DNA of 64,000 nt from Torreya grandis. Its lineage: Eukaryota > Streptophyta > Pinopsida > Cupressales > Taxaceae. Below are positions 8,968-24,027 of this stretch, one piece after another. The notes beneath the pieces are model-generated. The model worked only from the letters and a program-made list of their open reading frames with translations. It ran no database searches and was not told where the DNA came from. The DNA is taken from the NCBI GenBank assembly GCA_037957365.1, contig JARHVA010000157.1, forward strand, positions 4,908,001-4,972,000. The letters are read 5' to 3'. The first letter of the stretch is position 1. Each line of letters begins with the position of its first letter. The translations under genes and the position numbers were made by a program.

Positions 8968-11339
8968 TGTAGTGGACTTTCATCCATCTCTGTCTCCATC
9001 AAAATCTGAATCTACAAAACATTTGATTTGTAAATATGTTTCTCTATAGCAGAAAACAACATATGAAGTGCCTCTCAATATATTAATATCCTCTTCACTC
9101 AGATTTGGGAGAGGAGCCCCCTATATATATCTAGTAGAGATTTGGGAGAGGCCCCCCTATATAGATCTACTAGATATTTAGCCAAATAAATAGATATTTG
9201 GGAGAGGGGGGCCACCATATAGAAACTATTTCCAGATAGATAGGGCTTGGCCAATGTTATGGACTTGCTAAACAGATAGATATGGCTTGGGCAAAGTCTA
9301 TCTCTCTATGGGACACCCCATCCTAAAAACCAATGATCCTTACCATGATTCACCATGAACTAGCTCACAACTCCTGCTGTTTGGGAATATTCAGTTTGGT
9401 GCTCACCATGGAAAACATGAGGCATCTTATTGTTGATGAATATGGTATATGAGACATACTTGTCTTCTCCTCCTCTATTCTAGGACACTATTTAGAAGAT
9501 AATTTGAAGTGTGTAAGAAGTGGGGTACTTACTGGTTTTACATTCTACATATTAAAGCATTGCAAAATCTTTTCTATATATGTCTTTTGAGAAAACTAGA
9601 TCTTCCTTCTTTTTCTATCCCTTTGTGTCTTCATCCCTAAAATTTGGTTTGGTGCTCTTAAATATTTCATTTCAAATGTCCTAGCCAACTAAGCCTTTAA
9701 ATCATTGATTTTCTTCATGTTGGGGCCTTCAACCAACATATCATCAACATATTATAGTAATATAATAAAGTTTCCATCATCGAAACTCTTATAGTATGTA
9801 TAATGATCAACTTCACTTCTACTAAAACCTTGGATCTTCATGAAAGTATTAAATTTTCTATACCACATCCTCGATTCCTATTTCAATTCACACAATGATT
9901 TATTTATTCTATAAACCAAATGATTTTTACCTTTCTTCATATCCCTCAAGTTGATCCATATCAATCTTTTCCTCAAGATCACAATTTAAGAACACAATTT
10001 TTACATCAAGCTACTTTAGTTCTAGATTTTGAGCTACGATAAGTGAAAGTAAAACTCTAATAGTAGTTAAGTTTACAATTGGAGAGAAGATTTCATTAAA
10101 GTCTATACCTAACTTCTACACATAGCCTTTTGCCACCCAAGTGAGTTTTATAGCATTCTACCAGCCCATCACTATTCTTCTTTAGTTTGTACACCCACTT
10201 GTTACCAACACTCTTTCTTTTAGGCAAGAGATCCATGTTTCATTATTATAGAGTGCTCTCATTTCCTCTTCCATGGATTCCCTCCATTTATTTGCATTTT
10301 CAGATTCTCTAGCTTCTTGAAATGAACTAGGTTCACCCTCATCAGTTAACAAAGCAAAAGAGGAATGAAAATTAGGAGAATACCTTTTTGGATGATTTTT
10401 GGGACATGTGGATATTCTAAGCTATCTCTGCTAAACTTGGTGCTCTACATGCTGATCTGAAGATTCAAGATTCATTATTTTTTTCCTTAACTACCTCAAT
10501 AGGTACAATCTCAGGTGTCTATTACACCTCCTTTCTTTGCATGGACATTAAAAGCAACATCCTAACTATCAATTACCTTGTGTTCATTAGGATCCCACAA
10601 TATATACCCCTTTACTATTTCTCTATAGCTGAGAAAAACACATTTCCTTTTTTTAAAATCAAGCTTGGACCTTTTTTCTTTAGGTACATGGGTAAATGCT
10701 TCACAACTAAATACATGTAAATCAAAATCATCCACTGGCTTACCACACCAAACCTCCTCTTCCTTCCATCTAACACAGTTTTAGGTGACCTATTAATAAG
10801 ATAAATAGTTATATTAATAACCTCTACCCAAAATCCATTATCCAACTTAGATGCATTAAGCATGCTTATAACATATTATAGAATTGTGCAGTTCATTCGA
10901 TCAATTACACCATTATACTATGGAGTATATGGAATAATTTTTTAATGCTTAATCCCTTCTTACGTACAAAATTTATTAAACTCCTTGGAGTGATATTCTC
11001 CTCTGATATTCGACCCGAGACATAAAATAAATTTGCCCAACTTTTCTCTACCCATGCCTTATAAAATTTAAAATTATCAAAAGCCTGTAATTTTTTTTCC
11101 AGAAATACACCCACACTCTTCTAGAATAATCATCTGTAAAGGTTTTAGAATACATTACACCATTTTAGACTGAGTGGGAACTATTCCAAATATATTTGAA
11201 TGAATAAGTTGCAAGAAATCAAAACTTTTACCCATGGTTGTAATAAATTGAAATGTCTTATGTTTACCAAAGATATAGTGCTCACAAAAATTCTAAAGTA
11301 CAAGACTTAAGTCCAGACAACATACCTCAATCATGAAAA
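8968..11339 (-). pseudogene. Copia B0 pol remnant: integrase, RT, start of RNase H
   Basis: Read right to left this is a decayed copia pol. Integrase core is at about 11330-10500 (a 10863-10615 piece has the NGFWVEVINITIYLINRSP pattern). RT is at about 10390-9330, with YVDDML encoded at 9740-9751. The first part of RNase H is at about 9098-8968 (FVDSDFDGDRDG). The element breaks off there: the rest of RNase H, the polypurine tract and the 3' LTR are missing, which the matching copy B-II still has at 19027-19515. Stops occur in every domain. A foreign insertion of about 225 bp splits the RNase H-RT junction at 9101-9325. Confidence 0.8.
9101..9325. repeat. Small insertion in B0 with internal repeats
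   Basis: B-II runs straight through the homologous site (near 19650), whereas B0 has about 225 extra bases. The insert holds repeats of a GATTTGGGAGAGG unit followed by CCCCCTATATA-like text (three times near 9101-9205) and two copies of an AGATAGATAKGGCTTGG unit (near 9235 and 9280). No coding frame or clear terminal repeats were seen. Confidence 0.5.
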
Positions 11340-12712
11340 AATTTCAAGCCTTTCTCACTCATGTGTCAAAGGTGTTGATGCTAAAGCATCACTATTTCCT
11401 GAGCATTTTTTGAAGTTGTATTTGTCATTGAATCTCTACACAGATGATATATGGAACCATAAGATTCTACTTTTAATACCACTAGGGCTCATTTGGTAAT
11501 TATATAATGACCTTTACCAAAGGTACAAGAATACCCTATCTCATCCATCATCTTGATGGAAATCAAATTCTTCCTCAAATCAGGAACATGTCGTACATCC
11601 TTCAACATACTTATTCTACCATCATCCATCTTGATCCTTGTATCCCCTCTTCCCATAATTTGTTAATGAATGATCATCACCCAAATAGACAAACCCTCCA
11701 CTATAGGGATGATATTTGACAAACCAATCTCTATGTGGAGACATGTGAAAAGATACACTCGAGTCCAAAATATAGGCAAGGGAAAGAGTTATGTTGTTAC
11801 TAAGGTAAAAAATTTCATGTACTATTGTTTCTTTTGAATTTGTTATGCTAGCCTCATCCAAAGTTGGATTCTGATTTCCATTCTTTATTTCCTTCTTTAG
11901 TTGCAAACAATCCTTCTTTGAGTGTCCTAGCTTCCCAAAATTCCAACACTTCATTTTCAGTTTGTGTCTTCTTAACTTAGATCTAGATGATGATCTACCT
12001 TGTTTGCTCCTCTCACTAAATAGACCTCTCAAAACTAAGGCTTCATTGATATAGGGTACCATAGAATAATTTATCCTCAAATCCTCTCCAAGCAAAGCGA
12101 CTACCACATCATCAAACTTTAGAGTTCTTAATAATTAATTGTTGATGATCATCACCAAATGAACCCAATAATGAGGGAAGGAACATGATAAGGTGATTGC
12201 TTTGTCTTCATTCTCCACCTTTACAATAATGGAGAATAACTTACTGATAAGAGTACTAAACTCATTCAGGTGATTTGTTATAGATGAACACTCCTTCATC
12301 CTCAAGTTGTACAATTACTTCTTTAGGGAAACTTTATTTGTTATGGTTTTTGTCTGACAAAGCTTGTTAAGCTTATCTCGTAGTTATTTTGTAGTCTTCT
12401 CCTTAATAACATTCAATAGAATAGAATATATAGGACAAATATGTATTGTAGAAACCACCTTCCTATCCATCTTGATCCACTCCTCATTTGTCATTCTATT
12501 GAGTTTATTTGCAAGACCTTTCAATGCTAGATCTTGGTCATTCTGAATCAAGAGATCCTCCACCTTCATATTCCATAGGGAGAAGTTATTGCCATCAAAC
12601 TTCTCAATCTCGAACCTAGTTACTCCTCTTATCATTGTTGCAACTCTCACTTGCATAAAACTCCCTACTTGTAGAAAACACTCAAACAAATAGTTTTTCA
12701 AATAGCCTAGTT
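11340..12712 (-). pseudogene. Copia B0 gag-protease remnant
   Basis: The N-terminal Gag piece at 12701-12384 reads FEIEKFDGNNFSLWNMKVED and then MTNEEWIKMDRKVVSTI, a UBN2-type copia Gag. The piece at 12107-11622 has the knuckle CWNFGKLGHSKKDC, in which the second Cys is Phe. It also has the protease motif as LDSSVSFHMSPHRDWF, so DSG has become DSS. The Gag-pre-integrase region follows to about 11340. Stops and frameshifts separate the pieces. The primer site beside LTR1 is decayed but visible at about 12710-12722. Confidence 0.8.
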
Positions 12713-12723
12713 TTGATACTAGA

Positions 12724-13164
12724 TGTTATGGAAAATCTATAATATGTGCAAGAATTTAATGCAAAAATAAAAAATAAAAATAAAATTAAAATGGAGATAA
12801 CACAATTACATAATATTTATGTGGAAAACCTACAATGTGTAAGGGAAAACCCATGAAGCAATGACAACTTTGAAATTCTTATTATCTTTAGTAAAGCTTC
12901 CTCAAGCTTGGCCTTCTTGCTCTTAGCTTACATACAAAGCTCCTTCCAAGAATGGCTTACACTTAGCTTACAAAATGCAACTCTTACAAAGCATACAAAT
13001 ACAAAGCTTATGCAAATTTGGCATAGCATCTTACAAATGCAAAGTAGTTTCATGCTTTTATAAAAGTGCCATACTCCACATGGAGGAATAGTATGGAATA
13101 GTGACAATTGTCTCCCACATGTGCCAAAGGTCAAAAGTAGGGAATATACTTTTGATAAAATCTA
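12724..13164 (-). repeat. LTR1 of the B array (truncated)
   Basis: Starts TGTTATGG like the other B LTRs and runs about 440 bp, then stops inside the LTR (after TTTTGATAAAATCT) and joins integrase sequence. LTR1 lacks the (GA)n tract; in its place it has GCTTTTATAAAAGTGCC. It served as the 5' LTR of B0. Full-length B LTRs are about 760-930 bp. Confidence 0.85.
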
Positions 13165-13620
13165 TCACTCAAATACACCATTCTATTATGGAGTATATGG
13201 AATAGTCTTTTTATGCTTAATCTCTTCATGCATACAAAATTTATCAAATTCCTTGGAGCAATATTCTCCTTTGTTATTTGACCCAAGATATAAAATAAAT
13301 TTACCCAACTTTTCTCTACATGTGCATTAAATTATTTAAATTTATCAAAAGCCTCTGATTTTTTTTACAAAAAATACACCCACACTCTTCTAGAATAATC
13401 TTATATAAAGGTTATAAAATACATTGTACCATATATATATTGAGTGAGAGCTAGTCCAAATATATATGAATGAATAAGTTGCAAGAAATCAGAACTTTTA
13501 CGTGTAGTTGGAGTAAACCAAATTCTCTTATGTTTACAAAAGATACAGTGCTCACAGAGGTCTAAATTGTAAGACTTAAGTCTAGACAACATGCCTCAAT
13601 CATGTAAAATTTTCAAGCCT

Positions 13621-13838
13621 TTCTCACTCATGTGTCTAAGGTGTTGATGCCATAGCATCACTACATCCTGAGCATTTTTTGAAGTTGTTACTACTATTGT
13701 ATTTGTCAGTCATTAATATTTTATAGCCTTTCTCACTCATGTGTCCAACGTGTTGATGCCAAAGCATTACTGCATCCTGAGCATTTTTTGAAGTTGTTGC
13801 TACTATTGTATTTATCACTGAATCTCTGCACATATGAT
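13621..13838 (-). repeat. 109-bp tandem duplication in B-I Gag-pre-integrase
   Basis: Two direct copies begin TTCTCACTCATGTGTC at 13621 and 13730. B-III has the same duplication (starts near 26695 and 32074 once G is removed), so it predates duplication of the module. 109 is not a multiple of three, so it breaks the frame. Confidence 0.85.
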
Positions 13839-14597
13839 ATAAGGAACCATAAGATTCTACTTTTGCTACCACTACAGCTTCTTTGGTAATTTTGTAATGA
13901 ACTTTACCAAAGGTATAAGAATGCCCTAGCTCATCCATCATCTTTATGAAAATTAGATTCTACCTCAAATCAAGAACATGTCATACATCCTTCAACATCC
14001 TTATTCTACCATCATCCATCTTGATCCTTGTATCCCCTCTTCCCACAAATTTTTAAGGGATGATCATCACCCAAATAGATAAACCCTTCACTATAGGGAT
14101 GATATTTGAGAAACCAATCTCTATGTGGAGAGATGTGAGAAGATACACCTGAGTCCAAAACTTGGACATTGGAAAGAGTTTTATTGTTACCAAGTTAAAA
14201 ATCTTCATGTAATATCATTTCCTCTAAATCTATTATGTTATCCTCAACCGAAGGTGGATTTTAATTTTCATTCTTCATTTATTTCTTCAATTTTTAGTAA
14301 TCCCTCTTCGAGTGTCCTGACTTTCTGCAATGCTAACACCCCATTTTTAGTTTACATCCTCTTGAATTAGATCTAGATGATGATCTACTTTGTTTGCTCC
14401 TCTCACTGGATCAACCTCTCATAATTAAAGCTTCATGGCTAGAGGGTATCAAAAAATAATTTCTTCTCTACTCCTCTCCAAGAAAAGTGGCTATCACATC
14501 ATCAAACTTTAGAGTTCCTTATGATGAATTGTTGATGATCATCACCAAATGATCCCAAGAACTAGGGAATGAACATTGTAAGGTGATTACTTTGTCT

Positions 14598-14602
14598 TCA
14601 TC
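14598..14602. repeat. Target-site duplication of C1, left copy
   Basis: TCATC here and TCGTC at 17598-17602 (one transition). The sister copy C2 has perfect TCATC on both sides. Confidence 0.85.
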
Positions 14603-14910
14603 TGTTAGGAATTAATCCTAACATGGGTATATTATTTATTTTTATTTAAAGTGATTTGGTTGTGCAATTTACGTAGCATAACATAATATAGGATATTGGT
14701 TGGTAGAACAACCAATCCTAAATTAGTGTTAAGGTTGTTTGTTAGTTGTTAATTGTTAACTATTAACCTATTGTTAGAAGTGTTGTTAGAAGCATTTTAT
14801 TATATATTGTAATGTTCTAAGTAATAAAATTGAATAAATGTAATTGACTAAATCATATTTCTGCACATCTGAACTTTGGCTCTTCTCCATTAATGGGTTA
14901 GAACCCATAA
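14603..14910 (+). repeat. C1 5' LTR
   Basis: Starts TGTTAGGAATTAATCC and ends near GAACCCATAA, with the last bases changed relative to the 3' LTR end CCTATCA. It is followed directly by the primer site. Confidence 0.88.
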
Positions 14911-15296
14911 GTGGTATCATAGTGGACTTTGAAAAAGGGCTCTCTCATTTTCACTCCACTAATGCTTTTCTTATGAAGTATAAAAGGCAATGGGCAAGCA
15001 GGATACCAAAAACCTCATGCAACCCCATTACCTTATCCATTTTCCATTCATTTATTATTATTTTTAAATCAAAATAGTGCCAACAAAGGTTAGTAAGATA
15101 CCATAGACCTCGTGCAACTCCCTTGGTTGCTTGTTCACTCTTCTTGCACTTTATCAATGGTACTAGTGGATACCACATACCTTGCAACAAACCCACTTGG
15201 AATACATCATTCATTTGCATCATCTACCTTTTCCACCTTGTACACTCTCTTTCCATAGTTATTTTCAATTACTTTGTTCACTGTATTCATTCAAGA

Positions 15297-15489
<193 letters not shown>

Positions 15490-16033
15490 TGTATCATTGT
15501 TTTTATATAGAGTCATACTATCACATTAGCAAAATAGGGCATATAATTTTTTTGCATTAAATAAGGCAAGTTACTTTCACAATATACAAAGGTGAGTTGT
15601 AATTCAACTTTTGGCCCTTAGCTCCTACATCTAAATATTTGCATCGAGCTTTGCATTTAAAAGTTTGTAGTAGATCTCACTTGGCATTCAAATATCCTTT
15701 TATGACCTCCTCAAGGTCTTCAAGCCCTTGGATCCTCCTCAACACAACCATTTCTGATTGCTTTGTGAGGAATGATATTACATAAAGGAATAATATCAAC
15801 ATCAAATGACATCATCCTCCTCCACATACAACTACATCCCACTGATTTGATCCTCATGGTGAGATTAAGATACGAGTTAAAATTTCTTCTAAGTCGATGG
15901 CCCTCTCTCTCTAACCACATCTTTGTCTATCCTACTACACTATCACCTCTCTCATCTCTCAGATTTATTTGAAGCTTCTAAATGCCTATTTACCTTCAGA
16001 TGTTGAAGCTATTGACACTTTTTGATCACAATG

Positions 16034-16570
16034 ATGAGCCTTTGATCCAAAACTCAAAATTTCTGGTTGATAAATATTTCAAGAACACATAAATAACATA
16101 GTAACAATTAATTCTCTGAGAAGAGATGTATTATTACTCGAGATCGTAATACAAATATATGCTCATCTTTGGGAAGAGATGTCTGCCTTTCCATTTCAAG
16201 TTACATATTCATTTATACCTATTTTGAAAGTAGGGGGAGGATGTGGAAGGTCACCAATCTTGAGGGAGATTAAGTGGTTTGACTTCCATGCTTTAAAACA
16301 ATACAGAATTCGAGGAATTACTATTTTTAGAAACTTACTATTTTTAGACTGCACTACTAATATTGAAATTTAGGACACTTCCATTGGGTTTTAGGGGGTC
16401 AAAATTCATTGATCAGATGTCCATGCCATATCACGGTGTTCTCCTCATTCTTATATTTCCAATGGTTCAAACAACGAGTCAATTAGAGCTACGGTGCAAA
16501 AGTTATGGCTCCTGGAAGTTCTGTCATCAATTAGGGTGGAACCGTCACCCAAATTGTCACCTAAATTGCT
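16034..16570 (+). other. Segment of C1 absent from C2
   Basis: About 535 bp bounded by near-identical words, GATGAGCCTTTGAT and GATCAGCCTTTCAT. C2 has one hybrid word (GATGATCCTTTCAT) at 42201. Deletion in C2 between short direct repeats explains it best. No coding content was recognised. Confidence 0.7.
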
Positions 16571-17307
16571 GCTTGGATCAGCCTTTCATTATACATTGGA
16601 TCCTATTGTAGATATTTCATTGATCCCTTTGCACTCCATAGTGACCCTGATGCCTACCATCAATATCAAAACTACTTATGCAAGTTTCACGACTTATCCA
16701 ACCACTATAGTAATAAATTTCTAGCTATGGTTTTCTATAAGTTTGTAAAATTTAGGCTTAGGTGTCAAAAATGTTGTTTTATAATACTATGTGGTTTTAT
16801 TAATTATTTAAAGGTATTAGGTCATGATTAGTGGTTTTAAGTATTTCAAGTTTATAGTCTTAGTCTTTAGATGGTTTTATTTTCGGTCTATGGTATTACT
16901 AGTTTTCTTATGTTTTTAAATTAAGTCAAGTCATATATTATGAAATTAATTTTAGTGTTTATAGTACAAGGAGTCTTTTGTTTTTAATTAAAAAATAAAG
17001 TTTCAAATAAAGGTATATTTGTTATTGTCAATTTTTTTATGTTGCATGTTTTTTTATCATCATAGTCTGTGTCATTTATTGTCTCGAGTTGTATTTTACA
17101 TATTGTGTTGAGTCCAAATAAAATATTTTTTTCTTATCTAAGTTTATAATCATTTGTGAGTTAAATTCCTTTTTTAAATTTCAAGTCATCAAATGAAGCC
17201 TTGAAAGGTAGCTTTCAATAAGACATGTTTTCACTATTTGTAATCGAATGCATTGTTAATTGAAACCAACATTCGAGTTTCTTGCCCCATGTTAGACCTA
17301 AGGGGGC

Positions 17308-17597
17308 AGTTAGGAATTGGTCCTAACATGGGTATATTATTTAGTTTTATTAGTAGTGATTTGGTTGTGTAAATCACGTAGCATAAAATAGTATAAGATA
17401 TTGGTTGTTAGAACAATCAATCCTAAATTAGTGTTACGGTTGTTTGTTAGTTGCTAACAACTAACCTACTTTTAGAAGCATTTCATTATATATTTGAATG
17501 TTATTATTAATAAAATTGAATAAATGTGATTGACCAAAATTGTGCTTCTACACATCCGAGCTTTATCTCTTCTCCATTAATGGGTTAAAACCTATCA
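17308..17597 (+). repeat. C1 3' LTR
   Basis: Begins AGTTAGGAATTGGTCC after the purine run AAGGGGGC and ends AACCTATCA. It matches the 5' LTR with many substitutions and small gaps, so C is older than A. Confidence 0.88.
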
Positions 17598-18096
17598 TCG
17601 TCCTCCATATTTACACTAATCAAGACCAAATTACTGATAAGAGTATTAAGCTCTTTTAGGTTATCTACTATAGATGAACCCACCTTCATCCTCAAGTTGT
17701 ACAATTGCTTCTTTAGGAAAACTGTATTTATTGTTGATTTTGTCTAATAAATCTTATTAAGCTTCTCCCATAGTTCTGTTTAAGTCTTATCCTCAAGAAC
17801 ATTGAATAGAACAAAATCTGTAAGACAAAGATGGATTATATAAACCACCTTCCTATCCATCTTGATCCATTCCTCATATGTCATGTTATTGGGTTTAATT
17901 TCAAGACCTTTCAAGGCTAGAGCTTGGTCATTCTAAACCAAGAGATCCTCCACCTTCATCTTCCATAGGGGGAAGTTCCTGCCATCAAACTTCTTAATCT
18001 TGAACTTGGTTACTCTTATCATTGTTACATATCTCACTTGCACAAAACTCTCTACTTGTAGAAAATAATCAAATAAATAATTTTTCAAATAACCTG
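17598..18096 (-). pseudogene. Copia B-I gag N-terminal part
   Basis: Continuation of B-I gag to the right of C1. On the minus strand it carries the DUF4219/UBN2 start (the KFDG..FSLWKM-like text and TNEEWIKMDRKVV-like text seen in B0), with stops. It ends at the primer site 18097-18108 (GCTCTGATACCA on the plus strand). Confidence 0.8.
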
Positions 18097-18108
18097 GCTC
18101 TGATACCA
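18097..18108 (-). other. Primer-binding site of B-I
   Basis: The plus strand GCTCTGATACCA is a perfect complement of the initiator-Met primer sequence, two bases from LTR2. Confidence 0.9.
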
Positions 18109-18110
18109 GA

Positions 18111-19026
<916 letters not shown>

Positions 19027-21700
19027 TTCTCCCACTTGAAATAAATATATAGGAATTAATACATCTATATATTTAGAAATCTAACTGCCAATTTCCCTAT
19101 GTTGCCTTCATCACAATTTTAACAAGCCTAGAGAAGTTTTGCAGCACTCAAACTTCTTTATCTTAATCAAATTTGTTAACATGTTTGTAGTATTATGTTT
19201 AGTGTCAATTTTCTTCAACGTGACTATACCATCCTCATACACATTCCTAATGAAGTGGTATTTGACATCAATATGTTTTGTGTGATCATGAAATGTTACA
19301 TTCTTCACCAAGTGAATTACACTCTGACTATCAAAATGCAAAGTAATCTTTCCCTACATTTCCATGAAGTCACCTAATGTTTGATCTAACCATATTACCT
19401 CTTTACAAGCTTTAGTTGAAGCCACACATTCTAATTCAATGGTTGATAAAGCTACCACTAGCTATAACTTAGATGTCCAACTAATAGCTCCATGAGTAAG
19501 AGTAGAAGTCTATCATGTAGCGGACTTTCATCCATCTCTGTCTCCATCAAAATATAAATCTACATAACCTTTGATTTGTAGATATGTTGTTCCATGGCAG
19601 ATAACACAACATTTGAAGTCCCTCTCAAATATTTAAATATCCACTTCATTACAGACCAATGATCCTTACCAGGATTCACTATGAACTGACTCACAACTCC
19701 CACTACTTGGGAAAGATCTAGTGTAGTGCTCACCATGGAAAACAAGATGCTTTTTTATTACCGATGAATATGGTACATGAGATATACTTGTCTTCTCCTC
19801 CTCTATTCTAGGACACTATTTGTAATACAATTTGATGTGTGTAAAAATTGGGGTACTATCTGGTTTTGTATTTTGCATATTAAAAAGTTGTATTATATTT
19901 TCTATATATGTCTTCTGAGATAATGAGATCTTCCTTCCTTTTCTATCCCTATGTATATTCATCCCTAAAATTTAGTTTGTTGCTCCTAAATCCTTCATTT
20001 CAAATGTCTTATCTAACTAAGCCTTTAAATCATTGATTTTCTTCATGTTAGGGCCTACATCTAACATATCATCAACATATTGTAGCAAGATAATAAAGCT
20101 TCCATCATCAAAACCCTTATAGTATGCACAACGATCAACTTCACTTTTGTTAAAACCTTTGATCTTTATGAAGGTATTAATTTTTTCATTCCATATCTTC
20201 AGTGCCTATTTCAATCCATAAAGTGATTTATTTAGTCTACAAACCAAATGCTCTTTGCCTATTTATTCATAGCCCTCAGGCTGATCCATATAAATCTCTT
20301 CCTTAAGATAACCATGCAAGAATGTAGTTTTTACATTAAGCCGCTCCAATTCTATATTTTGAGTTGTTACAAGTGCAAGTAAAACTCTAACAGTAGTTAA
20401 ATTTACAACTAGAGAGAATATTTCATTGAAGTCTATACCTAACTTCTATATATAGCCTTTCACCACCAAGTGAGCTTTTTAGCATTCAAAAAACCCATCA
20501 CTATTCTTCTTCAGTTTCTACACCCATTTATTACCAACACTCTTTCTTCTAGGTGGGATATCCATAAGCTCCCATGTTTCATTCTTATGGAGTGCTCTCA
20601 TTTCCTCCTCCATGGATTTCCTCCATTTGTTTGCATTTTCAGATTCTCTTGCTTCCTTAAATGAACTAGGATCACCCTCATCAGTTAACAAAGCAAAAGA
20701 GGACTGAAAATCAAGAGAAAACCTTTCTGGATGCCTTTTGGGATGTGTCAATATTCTAAGCTATCTCTACTAAACTTGGTGTTCTACATGTTGATTATAA
20801 GCTTTAACATGCTTATTTTCATCTTCTTCTTCCTTAACTAATCCAACAGGGACAATCTCAAATGTCTATTGCACCTCCTTCCTTTGCATGGATTTTACAT
20901 TAAAAATAACATCCCAAGTTAAATTTACCTTTTGGTCATTAGGATCCCACAATATATACCTCTTTATTATATCTCCATAGTTAAGAAAAATGCATTTCCT
21001 TATTTTCAAATCAAGCTTGGACCTTTTTTCTTTATGCACATGGGTAAATGTTTCACAACCAAATACACATAAATCAAAATAATCAACTGGCATACCACAC
21101 CAAACCTACTCTAGAGTCCTTCCATCTAACACATATGTAGGTGACCTATTAGTAAGATAAATGATTATATTAACAACCTCTGCATAAACTCCATTATCTA
21201 GCTTAGATGCACTAAGCATGTTTCTAGCACGGTCCATGATTGTGTGGTTCATTTACTCAACTACAACATTATGCTATGGAGTATATGGAATAGTCTTTTA
21301 ATGCTTAATCCCTTCATATATACAAAAGTTATCAAACTCCTTGGAGCAATATTCTCCTCTGTCATCTGCCCTGAGTCATAAAATAGATTTTCCCAACTTT
21401 TCTCTACTCGTGCCTTAAATTTTTTAAATTTATCAAAAGGCTCTGATATTTTTTCTAGAAAATACATCAACACTCTTCTATAATAATCTTATATAAAGGT
21501 TAGAAAATACATTATATCATTTATATATTTAGTGGGAACTGGTCCAAATATATCTCAATTAACAAGTTGTAAGAAATCAAAACTTTTACTTGCGGTTGTA
21601 GTAAACCAAACTCTCTTCTGTTTACCAAAGATACAATTCTCGAAAAATTCTAAATTGTAAGACTTAAGTCTAGACAACATACCTTAGTCATGCAAATTTT
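19027..21700 (-). pseudogene. Copia B-II pol: integrase, RT, RNase H
   Basis: The most complete B pol. RNase H ends at about 19111 (19341-19111 reads MHFDSQSVIHLVKNVTFHDH, then TKHIDVKYHFIRN, the copia RNase H tail). RT spans about 20750-19560. It includes the NEDGL-type start and TWELMDIPPRRKSVGNKWV at 20751-20518, with YVDDML at 20068-20079. Integrase spans about 21700-20870, with the target-copying region at 21093-20866 (VFGCETFTHVHKEKRSKLD and KIRKCIFLNYG). Multiple stops and phase shifts break it. It is followed on the left by the polypurine tract and LTR2. Confidence 0.85.
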
Positions 21701-23083
21701 CCAATCCTTTCTCACTTATGTGTTCAAGGCATTGATGCTAAAGCATCACTGAATCCCTAGCATTTTTTAAATTTGTTGTTATTATTGCTATTGTATTTAT
21801 CATTGAATCTCAACACATATGATATAGGGAACCACATGATTATCCTTTTGATACCTCTAGGTCTCTTTGGTAATTCTAAAATTACCTTTACCAAAGGTAC
21901 AAGAATATCCCATCTCATCCATCATTTTTATGGAAATCAAATTCTTCCTCAAATCATAAACATGTTATACATCCTTCAACATCCTTATTATACCATAATC
22001 TAGCCTGATCTTTATATCCCATCTTTCCATAATTTGTTAACAGGTGATAATCACCCAAATAGATAAACCCTCTACTATAAGGTTGATATTTGACAAACCA
22101 ATATTTATGTGGAGACATGTGAAAAGATACACTTGCATCCAAAACCTAAGCATTGGAAAGACTTTTGTTACTACTAAGGCAAAAAGCTTCACCTACTATC
22201 ATTTCCTCTAAATCTCTGGTGCTAACCATAGTTGAATATAGATTCTAATTTCCATTCTTTTTTTTCTTATTCAGTTGCTAACAATCCTTCTTCAAGTGTC
22301 CTGGCTTCCCATAATGCCAACACTTCATTTTTAGTTTGTGTCCTCTTGAATTAGATCTGGATGATGATCTACCTTATTTGATCCTGTCATTGGATCAACC
22401 TCTCACAACTAAGGCTTAATTGCTAAAGGGCACCATAAAAGACTTTCTCCTCAAATCTTCTCCAAGCAAAATGACTACCACATCATTAAACTTTAGAGTT
22501 CTTGATGATGAATTGCCCATGATCATTTCTAGATTATCGCAAAAATTAGGTAAGAAACACATTAAGGTGATTTCTTTGTCGTTATCCTCCATATTTACAC
22601 TAATGGAGACTAAATTACTAATAAGAGTATTAAATTCATTCAGGTGATCTGTTATAGATGAACCCTCCTTCATCTTCAAGCTGTACAGTTGCTTCTCTAG
22701 GAAAGCCTTATTTATTGTTGATCTTGTTTGATAAAGCTTTTAACGCTTCTTCGATAGTTCTTATACAATATTCTCTCCAACAACATTGAATAAAATAGAA
22801 TATGTAAGATAAAGACAAATTATAGAAATCACCTTCTTTTCCATCTTGATCCACTCCTCATTTGTCATGTTGTTGGGTTTATTTGCAAGACTTTTCAATG
22901 CTAGAGGTTGGTCATTCTGAACCAAGAGATCTTGCACCTTCATATTCTATAAGGAGAAGTTCCTGCCATCAAACTTCTCAATCTTGAACTTGGTTACTCC
23001 TCTTACCATTGTTTTAGCTCTCACTTGCACAAAACTCCCTACTTGCAGAAAACACTCAAACAAATAGTTTTTCAAATAATCTA
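21701..23083 (-). pseudogene. Copia B-II gag-protease
   Basis: Gag N-terminus at 22943-22761 (MKVQDLLVQNDQPLALKSLA), UBN2 region at 22679-22416 (MKMKEGSSITDHLNEFNTLI), knuckle at about 22320-22280, where the second Cys is Tyr (CWHYGKPGH), and protease remnant at 22142-21954. There the catalytic triplet has become DAS (MDASVSFHMSPHKYWF). Loss of the catalytic Gly and many stops show it is dead. The primer site is at 23084-23095 with one mismatch. Confidence 0.85.
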
Positions 23084-23097
23084 GCTTTGATACCAGA

Positions 23098-24027
<930 letters not shown>

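Larger units (their letters stand above)
13165..14602 (-). pseudogene. Copia B-I, first part: integrase, Gag-pre-integrase, protease, gag
   Basis: The sequence enters B-I in the integrase core at a deletion junction with LTR1; RT and RNase H of this copy are gone. The 13941-13636 piece reads MDELGHSYTFGKVHY, then LWHQHVGHMSEKGYKIL, the Gag-pre-integrase domain. A direct 109-bp duplication (13621-13838) repeats this region and shifts the frame. Protease and knuckle follow at about 14200-14340 in decayed form. Gag is interrupted at 14602 by element C1 and resumes at 17598. The site near 13660 (GCATCACTACATC) and the site at 14427 (GAGGGTATCA) are intact here but hold G and D in B-III. Confidence 0.85.

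Noticed and set aside
8968..12712. B0 considered as an independent complete element
   Set aside because: It lacks the end of RNase H, the polypurine tract and the 3' LTR, and its LTR1 is part of the shared array.
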